Shown: positions 54,566 through 63,705 of the stretch, piece after piece
How the letters are laid out: each line of letters opens with the position of its first letter
Numbering within the stretch: position 1 is the stretch's first letter
Assembly: GCF_014635305.1 (NCBI RefSeq)
Contig: NZ_BMCS01000002.1
Span: forward strand, 372,001-436,000
Source: Williamsia phyllosphaerae
GTDB taxonomy: Bacteria; Actinomycetota; Actinomycetes; Mycobacteriales; Mycobacteriaceae
Length of the DNA: 64,000 bases
Direction of reading: 5' to 3'
Made by a program: the position numbers and the translations under genes
The notes under the pieces: generated by a model
Database searches by the model: none
What the model was told of the DNA's origin: nothing
What the model saw: the letters and a program-made list of their open reading frames with translations, nothing else

Positions 54566-55460
54566 CTCCGTCCTCGACCGCGTCGAGGACACCGGTCCGG
54601 TCGACCCGCCGACGGTCCCACCCCCGTCCACCGATCCGGGGGCGAGCCGCTCCAGGCAGCTGTGGCGGCGGGTCTCGGGACACCTCGTCCTCGGCCTCAC
54701 CGCGCTGGCCTGCATCTTCCCCATCTACTGGCTCGTGGCGACCTCGCTGCGCAGGCCGGACGACGTCAACTCGCTGAGCATCATCCCGTGGCCGCTGTCG
54801 TTGGCGAACTTCGCCGACGCCGCCGACGCGGTCGACATCCCGGGTCTGATGGCCAACACCTTCCTGATCGCGGCCGCGTCCACCTGCGGTCAGCTGCTCA
54901 TCGCGCTGCTGGCGTCGTATGCGTTCGCCGTCTACGACTTCCGGTTCAAGACCCTGCTGTACCTCGCGTTCGTCGGGACCTGGTTGGTCCCGTACCAGGT
55001 CACGATGCTGCCGAACTACGTCCTGCTCAACCAGCTCGGGCTGATCAACTCACTGGCCGGCGTCGTCGTCCCGACGCTGAGTTCGGCCCTGGCGGTCCTG
55101 CTGCTGCGCCAACACATGTCGAGCTTCCCCACCGAGCTGATCGAGGCCGCGCGGATGGACGGACGCTCCTCATGGTCGATCCTGTGGACGGTGGTGGTCC
55201 CGAACATGCGACCCGCCCTCGCCGCGCTGGCCATCCTGCTGTTCATCAACTCGTGGAACGACTACTTCTGGCCCGCGATCGTCCTGCAGCGCAGCAACGA
55301 CGTGCTGCAGTTGGGGTTGCGCAGCTTCATGGGCACCGAGGGCAACCAGTGGGGGCCGATGATGGCGCTCGCCGGACTCGCCTGCCTACCGGTGTTCGCG
55401 CTCTACGTGGTGCTGCAGCGCCACATCGTCAACGCGTTCGTCCGCAGCGGCCTGCACTGA
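54555..55460 (+). CDS. UgpE-like ABC transporter permease
   Basis: The 301-residue permease has six helices and the EAA motif (IEAARMDGRSSWSILWTVVVP). The conserved NSWNDYFWPAIVLQ and the LQRHIVNAFVRSGLH end match UgpE/MalG-type subunits. A Pro-rich N-terminal extension of ~40 residues precedes helix 1. It completes the importer and overlaps the first permease gene by 11 nt. The repeat cluster at 55464-55578 follows directly. Confidence 0.93.
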   Translation: MTSNSVLDRVEDTGPVDPPTVPPPSTDPGASRSRQLWRRVSGHLVLGLTALACIFPIYWLVATSLRRPDDVNSLSIIPWPLSLANFADAADAVDIPGLMANTFLIAAASTCGQLLIALLASYAFAVYDFRFKTLLYLAFVGTWLVPYQVTMLPNYVLLNQLGLINSLAGVVVPTLSSALAVLLLRQHMSSFPTELIEAARMDGRSSWSILWTVVVPNMRPALAALAILLFINSWNDYFWPAIVLQRSNDVLQLGLRSFMGTEGNQWGPMMALAGLACLPVFALYVVLQRHIVNAFVRSGLH

Positions 55461-55463
55461 CCC

Positions 55464-55578
55464 CAGTTGGGCACCTACACCCGCCAGTTGGGCACCTACA
55501 CCCGCCAGTTGGGCACCTACGACCATCGGTTGGGCAGGTAAGTGCCCAACTGATGGTTCTACGTGCCCAACTGGCGGG
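55464..55578. repeat. Cluster of 21-bp direct repeats with inverted copies
   Basis: Copies of CAGTTGGGCACCTACACCCGC lie at 55464-55484 and 55485-55505, with a third diverging at its end (55506-55526) and a degenerate fourth (55527-55540). Inverted copies follow (TGCCCAACTG, 55543-55552, and 55560-55578). The 17-nt sequence ACCCGCCAGTTGGGCAC at 55500-55516 pairs exactly with 55562-55578. It fills the whole gap between two convergent genes and may act as a terminator or be a mobile palindromic repeat. Confidence 0.8.
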
Positions 55579-56823
55579 TCAGCGGGCGGGCTGGGGTTCG
55601 CGCGGTTGCGCCTCGTCCGAGACGGTAGCTGCGGGACGGCGTCGCCGATCCAGCCCCAGTCGCGTCAGGGTGATGGCCATCAACGCCAGCGCGGGGGTAC
55701 CGATGGCGATCGCGATGGGGGCGATCGTGCGCAGGTGCAGTGCCTCGATGATCGAACTGTAGAGCGCGCCACTGGCCATCTGGACGAAGAAGAACAGTCC
55801 GGCACCGACTCCCTGTGCGGGCAGGTTCAGCGAAATCAGCCCGCTCTGCGCGTGCGGGATCGCCGCACCGACACCGACGTACGTCACGGCCAGCGGGACG
55901 ACGAGCGCGAAGACCGAGTCGACCCCGGAGACGGCGAGTGCGATGACGACGGTCGCGCCGATCCCGCCGATCGAGGTGCCGAGCAGATAGGCGCGGGCGT
56001 GCGAGCTCATCCGGCGGATCAGGACGCTGCCGCTGATGTAGCCGATCGCCGGGATCATCAGCAGCAGTCCGTACTCGATCCGCGACACCCGGTGGATCCC
56101 CTGCAGCAGATACGCCGACTGTTCGATGAACAGGAAGTAGCTCATCCAGGCCAGCGAGATCACCGCCGCGTGCCAGTAGAACCCGCTGCGCCGCAACGCC
56201 GCACCGATCCCGGCCGCGATCGACGACGGTCGGACCGCGACCGGCGTCGTCGGACGGGCCGACGGCACCAGCCGGTAGAACGCGAACGCCAAGATCAGAC
56301 CCACCGCGGCCAGCACCCCGAACAGCGAACGCCACGTCGCGATCTCGATGAGCGAGGCTCCCACGAACGGGGACAGCGCCGGTGTCGCCGCGATGACGAT
56401 CGACAGCGACGTGAGGATCTGCATCCGCTCGGACTCCGGATAGCGCCGCTGGATCACCAGTCGGCAGAGCACGGTCGCCGAGGTGCCCCCGATGGCCTGG
56501 ACCACCCGGGCGCCGGCGAGCACACCGACGGTCGGTGCCGTCGCGGCGAGCACACCGCCGATCGCGAACAACACCAGTCCCCACACCTGCAGGGTCCGGG
56601 CGTCGAAGCGGTCGGCCAGCACCCCGGCGGCGAACATCGAGATCGCGTATCCGGCCATGTATCCCGACAACGTCAACTGGATCGCCGACACCGACGTACC
56701 GAGGTCGGCGGCCATGTCCGGGATCGACGGGTTGAGCAGACTCAGGCCCAGCTGCGGCACCATTACCGCGACGAGCAACATCACCGTCGCGTGCCGACGG
56801 GGCAGGGACATCAATTCAGACAT
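55579..56823 (-). CDS. MFS exporter (Bcr/CflA-like)
   Basis: The 414-residue protein has 12 membrane helices. The loop GVLADRFDARTLQVWG after helix 2 and the drug/H+ antiporter motif C region (RVVQAIGGTSATVL) are visible. Bcr/CflA-type proteins export drugs, cysteine-derived or siderophore-like compounds. Its start overlaps the end of the FAD-oxidoreductase gene by 8 nt, so the two form an operon and the exporter may remove the product of that enzyme. The stop touches the repeat cluster. Confidence 0.9.
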   Translation of the reverse strand: MSELMSLPRRHATVMLLVAVMVPQLGLSLLNPSIPDMAADLGTSVSAIQLTLSGYMAGYAISMFAAGVLADRFDARTLQVWGLVLFAIGGVLAATAPTVGVLAGARVVQAIGGTSATVLCRLVIQRRYPESERMQILTSLSIVIAATPALSPFVGASLIEIATWRSLFGVLAAVGLILAFAFYRLVPSARPTTPVAVRPSSIAAGIGAALRRSGFYWHAAVISLAWMSYFLFIEQSAYLLQGIHRVSRIEYGLLLMIPAIGYISGSVLIRRMSSHARAYLLGTSIGGIGATVVIALAVSGVDSVFALVVPLAVTYVGVGAAIPHAQSGLISLNLPAQGVGAGLFFFVQMASGALYSSIIEALHLRTIAPIAIAIGTPALALMAITLTRLGLDRRRRPAATVSDEAQPREPQPAR

Positions 56824-58309
56824 AGGTGGCCTCCGACCGGTTCGACGTCATCGATTCGTCGGCGATGTGGCGTGCCACCGACCGCGCGCGGCGACGGATC
56901 TTGCCCATGCTGCTGATGTAGTAGAGATCTCCCGAGGCGATCTCACCGATCACGTACATGCCGGGGACCGCCTGTCCCGACGCGTCGAGCAACGCATTGG
57001 TACCGACGTCCACGCGCAGTCCGCCGTAGGGATTGCGCTGCGCCAATCCGCGGTACAGCAGCGACGACACCAGGCTCGCGGCGGCCGGCGACGGCGCTCC
57101 GGCCGGGGTCCGCGTCGCGTTGACCGCGTGTTCCACCGATTCCCGGGTCCCGTCGGCGAAGCGGATGCCGAAACCGGTCCGTCCCGGATCCACGTCGCGG
57201 ACGCCTGCGGAGATGCTCAACGCTCCATCGCTGAGCATCAGCCCGAGCCGTCGCGCGCTCTTGGCGGGCAACGGGTTCGACAGCGCCGCGAACGCGGCGT
57301 GCGTCGTGGACAGGAACGTCGCCCGGGCCGGGCGGGTCATCGCCGCCCAGATCTCGTTGACGTAGTGCTGGGCGATCCCGATGACCAGGCGTTGCACCGC
57401 GACATCGACCGATCCGGTGGCAACCGCCATCTCGGCCAGTCGCTCGGCGGCCGGTTGCGAGATCTCACGGAACGCGGCCCGGACCTCCGATCGTCGGATT
57501 CCCTCGCCCAGGGCGAGATAGTCGACGATGTGCAGGACGTCCTCCCACTCGAGGCCGCCGCGTTTGCGGGTGACCCGCATGATGAGGGCGGAGATGTCGG
57601 GGTCGAAGTCCAGCGGCGAGACGATCGCCCGGGCGTCGGGCAGGATCCCGTGTCGCGACACCATCGTGAGGTGCCCGCGCCAGCCGCGCGCCCGCACCGC
57701 GAGCGCGACGTCGACGGCACTGAGTCCGGTACCGATCACGGCGGCCGACTGTGTGGCCGCCACGTCGTCGATCCAACCGCTGGTGGGGTACGGATCCGGT
57801 GTGTAGGACGCGACGCCGTGCAGGTTGTACGGGTCGGCAGGCGGGCTCGATCCGAGCGCCAGCACCACCACGTCGTGGACTGCCTCCGCCCGGACGCCGT
57901 CGCCGGAATCCACGGTCAGACGCCATCCTCGGTCACGCGGGGCGATGTCGATGACGCGTCCGGAGACAAAGCCGAGTCGCTCGCCGAAGTGCGACGCGGC
58001 GGTGTCGGCGGAGTCGGTCAGGTAGCGGCCGTAGAGGCTGCGGGGCACGAAGCTGTGTTCGTCCTCGTCCAGCCATTCCGGCGCGTGTGCCCGAACCCAG
58101 TCGTGGAATTCGTCGGGCCACGAGTCCGACACCGACATGGCGAACACCTGGCGGTTGAGGATCGCCGAATCGGCGTTCTCGCAGTACGCACGGCCCGGGC
58201 CGAGGGGCCGGTCGGCGTAGACACTGACATCGAGCCGGTCGGAGTTCGGCAGTTGCCGCAGCAGGCTCACCGCCGCGGCGCCGCCACCCACGATTCCGAT
58301 CGAGACCAT
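56816..58309 (-). CDS. FAD/NAD(P)-binding oxidoreductase (NAD_binding_9 family)
   Basis: The 497-residue protein has an N-terminal dinucleotide site MVSIGIVGGGAAAVSLLRQL, then GPGRAYCENADSAILNRQVF. A second nucleotide site (AAVIGTGLSAVDVALAVRARG, about residues 180-200) and a C-terminal VPGMYVIGEIASGDLY complete the FAD-NAD(P)-binding family (PF13454) layout, which is related to N-hydroxylating and aromatic oxidoreductases. Function is not known. It is co-transcribed with an exporter. Upstream lie two palindromes (58324-58347 and 58416-58439), so it is probably tightly regulated. Confidence 0.86.
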   Translation of the reverse strand: MVSIGIVGGGAAAVSLLRQLPNSDRLDVSVYADRPLGPGRAYCENADSAILNRQVFAMSVSDSWPDEFHDWVRAHAPEWLDEDEHSFVPRSLYGRYLTDSADTAASHFGERLGFVSGRVIDIAPRDRGWRLTVDSGDGVRAEAVHDVVVLALGSSPPADPYNLHGVASYTPDPYPTSGWIDDVAATQSAAVIGTGLSAVDVALAVRARGWRGHLTMVSRHGILPDARAIVSPLDFDPDISALIMRVTRKRGGLEWEDVLHIVDYLALGEGIRRSEVRAAFREISQPAAERLAEMAVATGSVDVAVQRLVIGIAQHYVNEIWAAMTRPARATFLSTTHAAFAALSNPLPAKSARRLGLMLSDGALSISAGVRDVDPGRTGFGIRFADGTRESVEHAVNATRTPAGAPSPAAASLVSSLLYRGLAQRNPYGGLRVDVGTNALLDASGQAVPGMYVIGEIASGDLYYISSMGKIRRRARSVARHIADESMTSNRSEATYV

Positions 58310-58323
58310 GCAGCGCTCCACTT

Positions 58324-58347
58324 CCCTGGACAACTAGTTAGCCAGGG
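58324..58347. promoter_or_regulatory. 24-bp near-perfect palindrome upstream of the FAD-oxidoreductase gene
   Basis: The half-sites CCCTGGACAACT and AGTTAGCCAGGG match as inverted repeats at 10 of 12 positions, with the self-complementary AACTAGTT at the centre (58332-58339). The direct repeat TAGTTA (58335-58340, 58348-58353) overlaps. Located 15 nt before the ATG, it is a strong candidate repressor operator. Confidence 0.6.
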
Positions 58348-58415
58348 TAGTTAAACACCACACGTCCGAATCGCACCAGATGGTCGGAAAGAGACGTTCG
58401 TTACGTTCTGCGGCC

Positions 58416-58439
58416 AAATGCATTAGCCTGCATGCATTT
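58416..58439. promoter_or_regulatory. Second inverted repeat upstream of the FAD-oxidoreductase gene
   Basis: AAATGCAT (58416-58423) and ATGCATTT (58432-58439) are exact inverted repeats with an 8-nt spacer, about 107 nt before the ATG. An AT-rich site in this GC-rich gap suggests protein binding. No other gene lies between 58310 and 58525. Confidence 0.5.
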
Positions 58440-58488
58440 ACGATCACCGCGAGCCGCGCGGAGAGTTCGCCGCCGCGACACCCGCCGG

Positions 58489-58518
58489 CAACCCCCACCC
58501 CGGTTGGGGTGGGGGTTG
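58489..58518 (-). terminator. Hairpin terminator of the DUF485-ActP operon
   Basis: CAACCCCCACCCC (58489-58501) pairs perfectly with 58506-58518 around a GGTT loop, 7 nt after the actP stop on the minus strand. Very GC-rich stem without a long T-tract. Confidence 0.8.
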
Positions 58519-58525
58519 AGAGGGG

Positions 58526-60133
58526 CTAGTGCGAGACCGCCTTCTCCACACCGACACCGGTGAGCGAGCGGACCTCCATCTCGGCCTGCTTCGCCGCGCT
58601 CTCCTGCCTACGACGTCCGACCCAGGTGCCGATGACCGCGAGCAGGAAGCCTGCCGGGATGGAGACGATGCCGGGGTTCGACATCGGGAAGATGTCGAAG
58701 TTGGCGTCGGGGAACATCGAGGTCGGCTTGCCGGAGACCGCGGGCGAGATCACGATCAACCCGATGCAGACGATCAGACCCCCGTAGATGCTGAACAGCG
58801 CACCGGTGGTGTTGAACTTCCGCCAGAACAGCGAGAAGAGCAGCGTCGGAAGGTTGGCCGAGGCGGCGACGGCGAAGGCCAGCGCCACCAGGAACGCGAT
58901 GTTCTGCCCCATGGCGAGGATGCCCAGCACGATCGAGACGACACCGATGACGACCACGGTGATCCGCGAGACGCGGACCTGCTGCTCCTCGGATGCGTTG
59001 CCGCGCTTGATGACACTGGCGTACACGTCGTGGGCGAACGAGGCCGACGCGGTGATGGCCAGTCCGGCGACGACGGCGAGGATGGTCGCAAAGGCGACCG
59101 CCGAGATCACCGCGAGGAAGATCGTGCCGCCGAGCTCGAACGCGAGCAGCGGTGCCGCGGCGTTCTCCTTGCCGGGTGCGGCCAGGATCTTCTCCGGGCC
59201 GACCATCCGGGCCGCGCCGTAGCCCAGCACCAGCGTGAACAGGTAGAACGCGCCGATGAGGCCGATGGCCCAGGTGACCGATCGACGGGCCTCCTTGGCG
59301 GTGGGCACGGTGTAGAAGCGCATCAGCACGTGCGGGAGTCCGGCGGTGCCGAGGACCAGGGCGATACCGAGCGAGATGAAGTCCAGCCGCGACATCGCGC
59401 TGATGCCGTACTTCGCGCCCGGCGCGAGGATGTCCTTGCTGGAGTTGGCCTGTGCGTCGGCGAGCAGCGTCGAGAAGTTGCCCTTCACCGCCAGCAGCAC
59501 GAGCACGAACATGATGCCGGCGCCGAGGATCAGCAGCACCGCCTTGACCATCTGGACGTAGGTGGTGCCCTTCATGCCGCCGACGAGCACGTAGACGATC
59601 ATCAGGACACCGACCACGGCGACCACGACGCCCTGACCGAACTTGCCGTCGATGTTGAGCAGCAGCGCGACGAGTCCACCGGCACCGGCCATCTGGGCCA
59701 GCAGGTAGAACAGCGACACCGTCAGCGTGGAGAGTGCCGCCGCCATGCGGACCGGGCGTTCTTTCAACCGGAAGCTCAGGACGTCGGCCATGGTGAAGCG
59801 GCCGGTGTTGCGCAGCAGCTCCGCGACGAGGAGCAGCGCAACCAGCCATGCGACGAGGAATCCGACGCTGTAGAGGAACCCGTCGTAACCGTAGACGGCG
59901 ATGGCGCCGGCGATGCCGAGGAACGACGCGGCCGACAGGTAGTCGCCGGCGATCGCGAAGCCGTTCTGCGGACCGGAGAACTGACCGCCACCGGTGTAGA
60001 AGTCGGAGGCCTTCTTCGTGGTGCGGCTGGCGCGGATCACGATCGTCATGGTGATGACGACGAACGCCACGAAGATGGCGATGTTGAGGATCGGGCTACC
60101 GACCGCGGTGGATTCTGCGGCGAGAGTGGTCAT
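58526..60133 (-). CDS. ActP/MctC-type monocarboxylate symporter
   Basis: The 535-residue sodium/solute symporter has about 13 helices. The sequence GFAIAGDYLSAASFLGIAGAIA, the LPHVLMRFYTVPTAKEARRS loop and the long C-terminal end match ActP (acetate) and corynebacterial MctC (pyruvate/acetate/propionate). It is coupled by a 4-nt ATGA overlap to a DUF485 gene upstream, the standard partner of such symporters. Carbon starvation or acetate use is the likely context. Confidence 0.94.
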   Translation of the reverse strand: MTTLAAESTAVGSPILNIAIFVAFVVITMTIVIRASRTTKKASDFYTGGGQFSGPQNGFAIAGDYLSAASFLGIAGAIAVYGYDGFLYSVGFLVAWLVALLLVAELLRNTGRFTMADVLSFRLKERPVRMAAALSTLTVSLFYLLAQMAGAGGLVALLLNIDGKFGQGVVVAVVGVLMIVYVLVGGMKGTTYVQMVKAVLLILGAGIMFVLVLLAVKGNFSTLLADAQANSSKDILAPGAKYGISAMSRLDFISLGIALVLGTAGLPHVLMRFYTVPTAKEARRSVTWAIGLIGAFYLFTLVLGYGAARMVGPEKILAAPGKENAAAPLLAFELGGTIFLAVISAVAFATILAVVAGLAITASASFAHDVYASVIKRGNASEEQQVRVSRITVVVIGVVSIVLGILAMGQNIAFLVALAFAVAASANLPTLLFSLFWRKFNTTGALFSIYGGLIVCIGLIVISPAVSGKPTSMFPDANFDIFPMSNPGIVSIPAGFLLAVIGTWVGRRRQESAAKQAEMEVRSLTGVGVEKAVSH

Positions 60134-60486
60134 GAGAGCGGGCCTTCCAGCTCGTCGCGGATGGCGGCTGCGCGCGGGTCGAGATCGCGGTTGGCGAAGC
60201 GCACGTAGATCGCGGTGATCACGAACGTCGACACGAACTGCCCGAGGCCGAGGATGATGCCGAGGTTGACGTTGCCGAAGACCTTGGTGGCCATGAAGTC
60301 CGTCGCGTAGGTCGCGAGCAGGACGTACAGGGCGTACCAGGCGAGGAAGAACCCGGTCAGCGGGAAGACGAAGCGACGCAGCCGACTGCGGAGTTCCTGG
60401 AACTCCGGGGACGCCTGCATGTCGATGAACGCCTGCTCGTCCGGAGCCTTCCGCGCGGGAGACCGTTCCGGGCTCGATGTGGTCAT
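60130..60486 (-). CDS. DUF485 membrane protein, symporter partner
   Basis: The 118-residue protein has two membrane helices (about residues 42-64 and 77-98, with FFLAWYALYVLLATYATDFM and LGQFVSTFVITAIYVRFANR), the complete DUF485 pattern. DUF485 proteins are almost always encoded directly before ActP/MctC-type symporters and probably help their assembly. The ATG is at 60486. The stop overlaps actP by 4 nt. The upstream 162-nt gap carries GTCACAAAATGAC (60544-60556), a possible regulator site. Confidence 0.92.
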   Translation of the reverse strand: MTTSSPERSPARKAPDEQAFIDMQASPEFQELRSRLRRFVFPLTGFFLAWYALYVLLATYATDFMATKVFGNVNLGIILGLGQFVSTFVITAIYVRFANRDLDPRAAAIRDELEGPLS

Positions 60487-60648
60487 GACAACTCCTGATG
60501 TGATCGGGATTGCGAGTTGCCTGCAGACAGTAGTGAGAGCCAGGTCACAAAATGACGTGGTCGCGCCAGTCACACGCCGAGCTGCGAGAGTGTGCGACGA
60601 ACGGTCGCTGTGGTGCGACGAGCGGCACGGCGGATCGGTACGTCCGGG

Positions 60649-62406
60649 CTAGAGATTGGCCTCGCGGTCGCGTCCCACGCCGAGTCGTTCGGGTGCGTGC
60701 AGTCGGGTCAGGACCCGCGCGACGTCGGTCGGGATCCGGTCAGAAGTCCACAGTGAGACGCCGATCATCACCGCGAAGGCCAACGGGACGCTGATCGCGG
60801 CGGGGTATCCGACCAGCACCGACGGCCATCCACCCCAGAGGTCGTCGGGGAAACCGCCGACCGCCGTGGTCAGGGACGCTCCCCCGGCCACGACGCCACC
60901 GACGATCAGTCCCGCGGCTGCGCCGACAGCGGTCAATCCGCGCCACCAGACGCCGAGCACCAGCAGCGGGCACAGCGTGGACGCGGCGACCGCGAAGACC
61001 AGACCGACGCTGCGCGACAGGTCGACCGACGTGACGCCGACGGCCAGCAGCACCGGGATCACCCCGGCGAGCAACGATGCGAGCCGGAAGTCGCGCACCC
61101 GTCCTCGCAGCACGTCGGTGCTCACGACGCCGGCCACGCTGACCAGCAGTCCCGACGACGTCGCCAGGAACGCCGCGATCGCGCCGGCCGCGACCAGAGC
61201 GGCGAGCAGCTGCCCGCCGATCCCGGAGACCACCGACCCCGGCAGGAGCAGCACCGCGGCGTCGGAACCGCCGGTGATGAGCAGCTGCGGGACCCAGAGT
61301 CGGGCGAAGGCACCGAGCAGCGTCGGGAAGAGGTAGAACACCGAGAGCAGTCCGACCACGGCGAGCGACGTCCGGCGCGCGGCCCGCCCGTCGGGGTTGG
61401 TGTAGAAGCGCACCAGCACATGGGGTAATCCCATGGTGCCCAAAAAGATACCGATGATCAGCGAGTAGACCTGGTACATCGGGTGGTCGCCGCCGAATCC
61501 CCAGCCCGGGGTCGCCCACTGCTCGTGGGTGGCGGGCGCTCCGGCCACCACCGGCACCGACGATCCCGCCGCGAGCACCACCGACGTCCCCGACGTCAGC
61601 TCGTGATCACCCGCGGTGAGTCGGATCGGTCCCGACACCGCCTTGCCGTCGATGGTCCCGGTCGCGGTCACCTGCAGCGGCTCGGCGACCTGGACGATGA
61701 CGTCGGTGGTGACGTCGACGGTGGTCTGTTCGGTGACCGTCGGCGGCGCGCTGGACCCGAGATCGTGGTCGCCGCCGTAGAAGTGCAGCGCCAGGACGAC
61801 GGTGGGCACGGCGATCGCCGTCAGCTTCAACCAGTACTGAAACGCCTGCACGAACGTGATCGACCGCATCCCGCCGCCGATGACGTTGGCGATCACGATG
61901 AGCCCGACCACCACCGCGCCCACCCACGGCGGGATCCCCAGCAGGATGTTGAGCGTGAGTCCGGCGCCCTGCAGCTGCGGGACCAGGTAGAGGATGCAGA
62001 TGAGGACCACCACAGCGGTGGCGAGCTTGCGTAGTCGCGTCGACCCGAGGCGGAACTCGGCGAAGTCAGGGACGGTGTAGGCCCCGGAACGACGCAGGGG
62101 TGCTGCGACGAACAGCAGGAGTCCGACGTAGCCGGCGGTGAATCCGATCGGATACCAGAGCGCGTCGGCGCCGTACTTCGCGATGAGCCCTGCGACACCG
62201 AGAAACGACGCGGCCGACAGGTACTCACCGGAGATGGCCGCGGCGTTCCAGTTCGAGCCGACGCTGCGCGAGGCGACGAGGAAGTCCGAGGTGGTTCGCG
62301 CGAGGCGCACTCCGTATGCGCCGATCGCCACCGTCGCGACGGCCGCGGCGACCAACGCGATCACCGTCGGCACCGGGACCGACGAACCGGTCAGCCCGTT
62401 CATCAT
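60649..62406 (-). CDS. Second sodium/solute symporter with an inserted extracytoplasmic domain
   Basis: The 585-residue symporter resembles ActP in its first half (AISGEYLSAASFLGVAGLIA) and in LPHVLVRFYTNPDGRAARRTS. Between helices, at about residues 215-300, it has an ~85-residue hydrophilic Thr/Val-rich insertion (GSSAPPTVTEQTTVDVTTDV...). It is predicted to form a beta-rich domain outside the membrane, absent from the MctC-like protein downstream. The gene sits directly after a LytTR two-component system and a small membrane gene, so the pair may sense and import the same carboxylate. Confidence 0.88.
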   Translation of the reverse strand: MMNGLTGSSVPVPTVIALVAAAVATVAIGAYGVRLARTTSDFLVASRSVGSNWNAAAISGEYLSAASFLGVAGLIAKYGADALWYPIGFTAGYVGLLLFVAAPLRRSGAYTVPDFAEFRLGSTRLRKLATAVVVLICILYLVPQLQGAGLTLNILLGIPPWVGAVVVGLIVIANVIGGGMRSITFVQAFQYWLKLTAIAVPTVVLALHFYGGDHDLGSSAPPTVTEQTTVDVTTDVIVQVAEPLQVTATGTIDGKAVSGPIRLTAGDHELTSGTSVVLAAGSSVPVVAGAPATHEQWATPGWGFGGDHPMYQVYSLIIGIFLGTMGLPHVLVRFYTNPDGRAARRTSLAVVGLLSVFYLFPTLLGAFARLWVPQLLITGGSDAAVLLLPGSVVSGIGGQLLAALVAAGAIAAFLATSSGLLVSVAGVVSTDVLRGRVRDFRLASLLAGVIPVLLAVGVTSVDLSRSVGLVFAVAASTLCPLLVLGVWWRGLTAVGAAAGLIVGGVVAGGASLTTAVGGFPDDLWGGWPSVLVGYPAAISVPLAFAVMIGVSLWTSDRIPTDVARVLTRLHAPERLGVGRDREANL

Positions 62407-62434
62407 CGTCTGCTCATCGTGGGTTCGTGGACCA

Positions 62435-62809
62435 TCAGTCGTCGACGAGGTCGCCGAACTCCTGCTCGTTGCGATCCGCGGAGCGGTTGTAGACCCAGCA
62501 CACCGCGAGCAGCAGTGGGTACACCGCGAACCCGAGCAGGATCCACGACAGACGGATACCGAGGATCGTCACCGCCCCGGCGTCCGGGAACAGGGCCAGC
62601 AGCAGCGGGATGGCGCAGAGGACACCGAGGGTGACGCCGGCCAGGCGCAGCGCGAGTCCGAGCTGGGCACGCATGAGGCCGCGGATCAAAGCGTCCCCGA
62701 CCTCGGTCTGCTCCTGCACCTCGACGCGGGTGCGGACCGTGCGCGCGCCGCGTCGGGTGGCGAGTACGACGCGTTCGCGTCGGGGCGGGCCGTCCGACGG
62801 CGTGCTCAT
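62435..62809 (-). CDS. Small two- to three-helix membrane protein (DUF485-like position)
   Basis: The 124-residue protein has a charged N-terminal ~45 residues and two membrane helices (about 51-73, LGLALRLAGVTLGVLCAIPLLL, and 84-108), ending in an acidic tail. It resembles DUF485 in size and location but lacks a clear DUF485 signature. It overlaps the response-regulator stop by 4 nt and precedes the symporter by 28 nt, so it may be the symporter's partner. Confidence 0.78.
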   Translation of the reverse strand: MSTPSDGPPRRERVVLATRRGARTVRTRVEVQEQTEVGDALIRGLMRAQLGLALRLAGVTLGVLCAIPLLLALFPDAGAVTILGIRLSWILLGFAVYPLLLAVCWVYNRSADRNEQEFGDLVDD

Positions 62810-63705
62810 CGGGAGCCCCGGGTCGGGCGGGGGCTCGGCACCAGACGGTCCTTGAGTTCGCGGGTGTGTCGTCGGCTGACGGGGAGCTCGACGGGCGCAC
62901 CGTCACGCTGGGACCGCAGCACCACCACCGTGGCCGATCCCGCGGTCCGGATGCCGGTCACCAGCGGCAACGACACCAGGAACGACCGGTGCACGCGCAC
63001 GAATCCTGCGTGCGCCCAGCGGGTCTCGAGAGTGGAGATCGGGATGCGGACCAGGTGCGAGCCGGCGGCGGTGTGCAGGCGGGCGTAGTCGCCCTCGGCC
63101 TCCACCCATTCGACCGAGGAGCGGTGCACCAGCGTCGTCGCCCCGCCCATCTCGACGCCGATGATCTCGTCGGCCGTGTCGTCGGCCGACGGGCCCGACG
63201 ACACGTCGGCCGGGTCCCGACTCCCCCGTGCGTCGACGACGCGGCGCACCGACTCGGCGAGCCGTTGTGCACGTAGGGGTTTGAGGAGGTAGTCGACGGC
63301 GCCGAGGTCGAAGGCGCGCACCGCGCGGTCGTCGTGGGCGGTCACGAACACCACCGCGGGTGGGTCCGCGAACGCGGCCAGCACGCCGGCGAGTTCGAGC
63401 CCGTCGAGTCCGGGCATGTTGATGTCGAGGAACACCGCGTCGATGGCCGACGGTCGCGCGTCGTTGATCAGGCGGAGCGCGGTCGTGGCATCGGCGGCGG
63501 TCAGCACCTCGCCCACCTGATCCTGCGCCCGCAGCAGGTAGGACAGTTCGTCGAGCGCCGGCCACTCGTCGTCGACCGCGAGCACCGTCAGGGCAGCGGT
63601 CGGTGCGGCGGCGGTCCCAGAAGTATCGGTCACGGGGGTCTCGGTCCCAGAGGTGTCGATCACAGTGGACCCATCGTGCCACCGGTTGGTCCGGTCGGTG
63701 CTCAC
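62806..63705 (-). CDS. LytTR-family response regulator
   Basis: The 299-residue protein has an N-terminal variable extension (~38 residues), a receiver domain (about 40-155, phosphorylated Asp94 in VFLDINMPGLDG, Lys in YLLKPL) and a C-terminal LytTR DNA-binding domain (about 180-285, HTAAGSHLVRIPISTLETRW... FVRVHRSFLVSL). It pairs with the histidine kinase whose stop overlaps its GTG (63705) by 4 nt. It probably regulates the symporter genes downstream, as BtsSR/YpdAB-type systems do for carboxylates. Confidence 0.93.
   Translation of the reverse strand: MSTDRTNRWHDGSTVIDTSGTETPVTDTSGTAAAPTAALTVLAVDDEWPALDELSYLLRAQDQVGEVLTAADATTALRLINDARPSAIDAVFLDINMPGLDGLELAGVLAAFADPPAVVFVTAHDDRAVRAFDLGAVDYLLKPLRAQRLAESVRRVVDARGSRDPADVSSGPSADDTADEIIGVEMGGATTLVHRSSVEWVEAEGDYARLHTAAGSHLVRIPISTLETRWAHAGFVRVHRSFLVSLPLVTGIRTAGSATVVVLRSQRDGAPVELPVSRRHTRELKDRLVPSPRPTRGSR

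Noticed and set aside
55464-55578. CRISPR array
   Set aside because: The 21-bp units are directly adjacent without variable spacers, and inverted copies are present; no cas genes nearby.
58526-60208. 559-codon plus-strand frame opposite actP
   Set aside because: Antisense shadow: charged, repetitive composition; the minus strand has an intact 13-helix symporter followed by a terminator.
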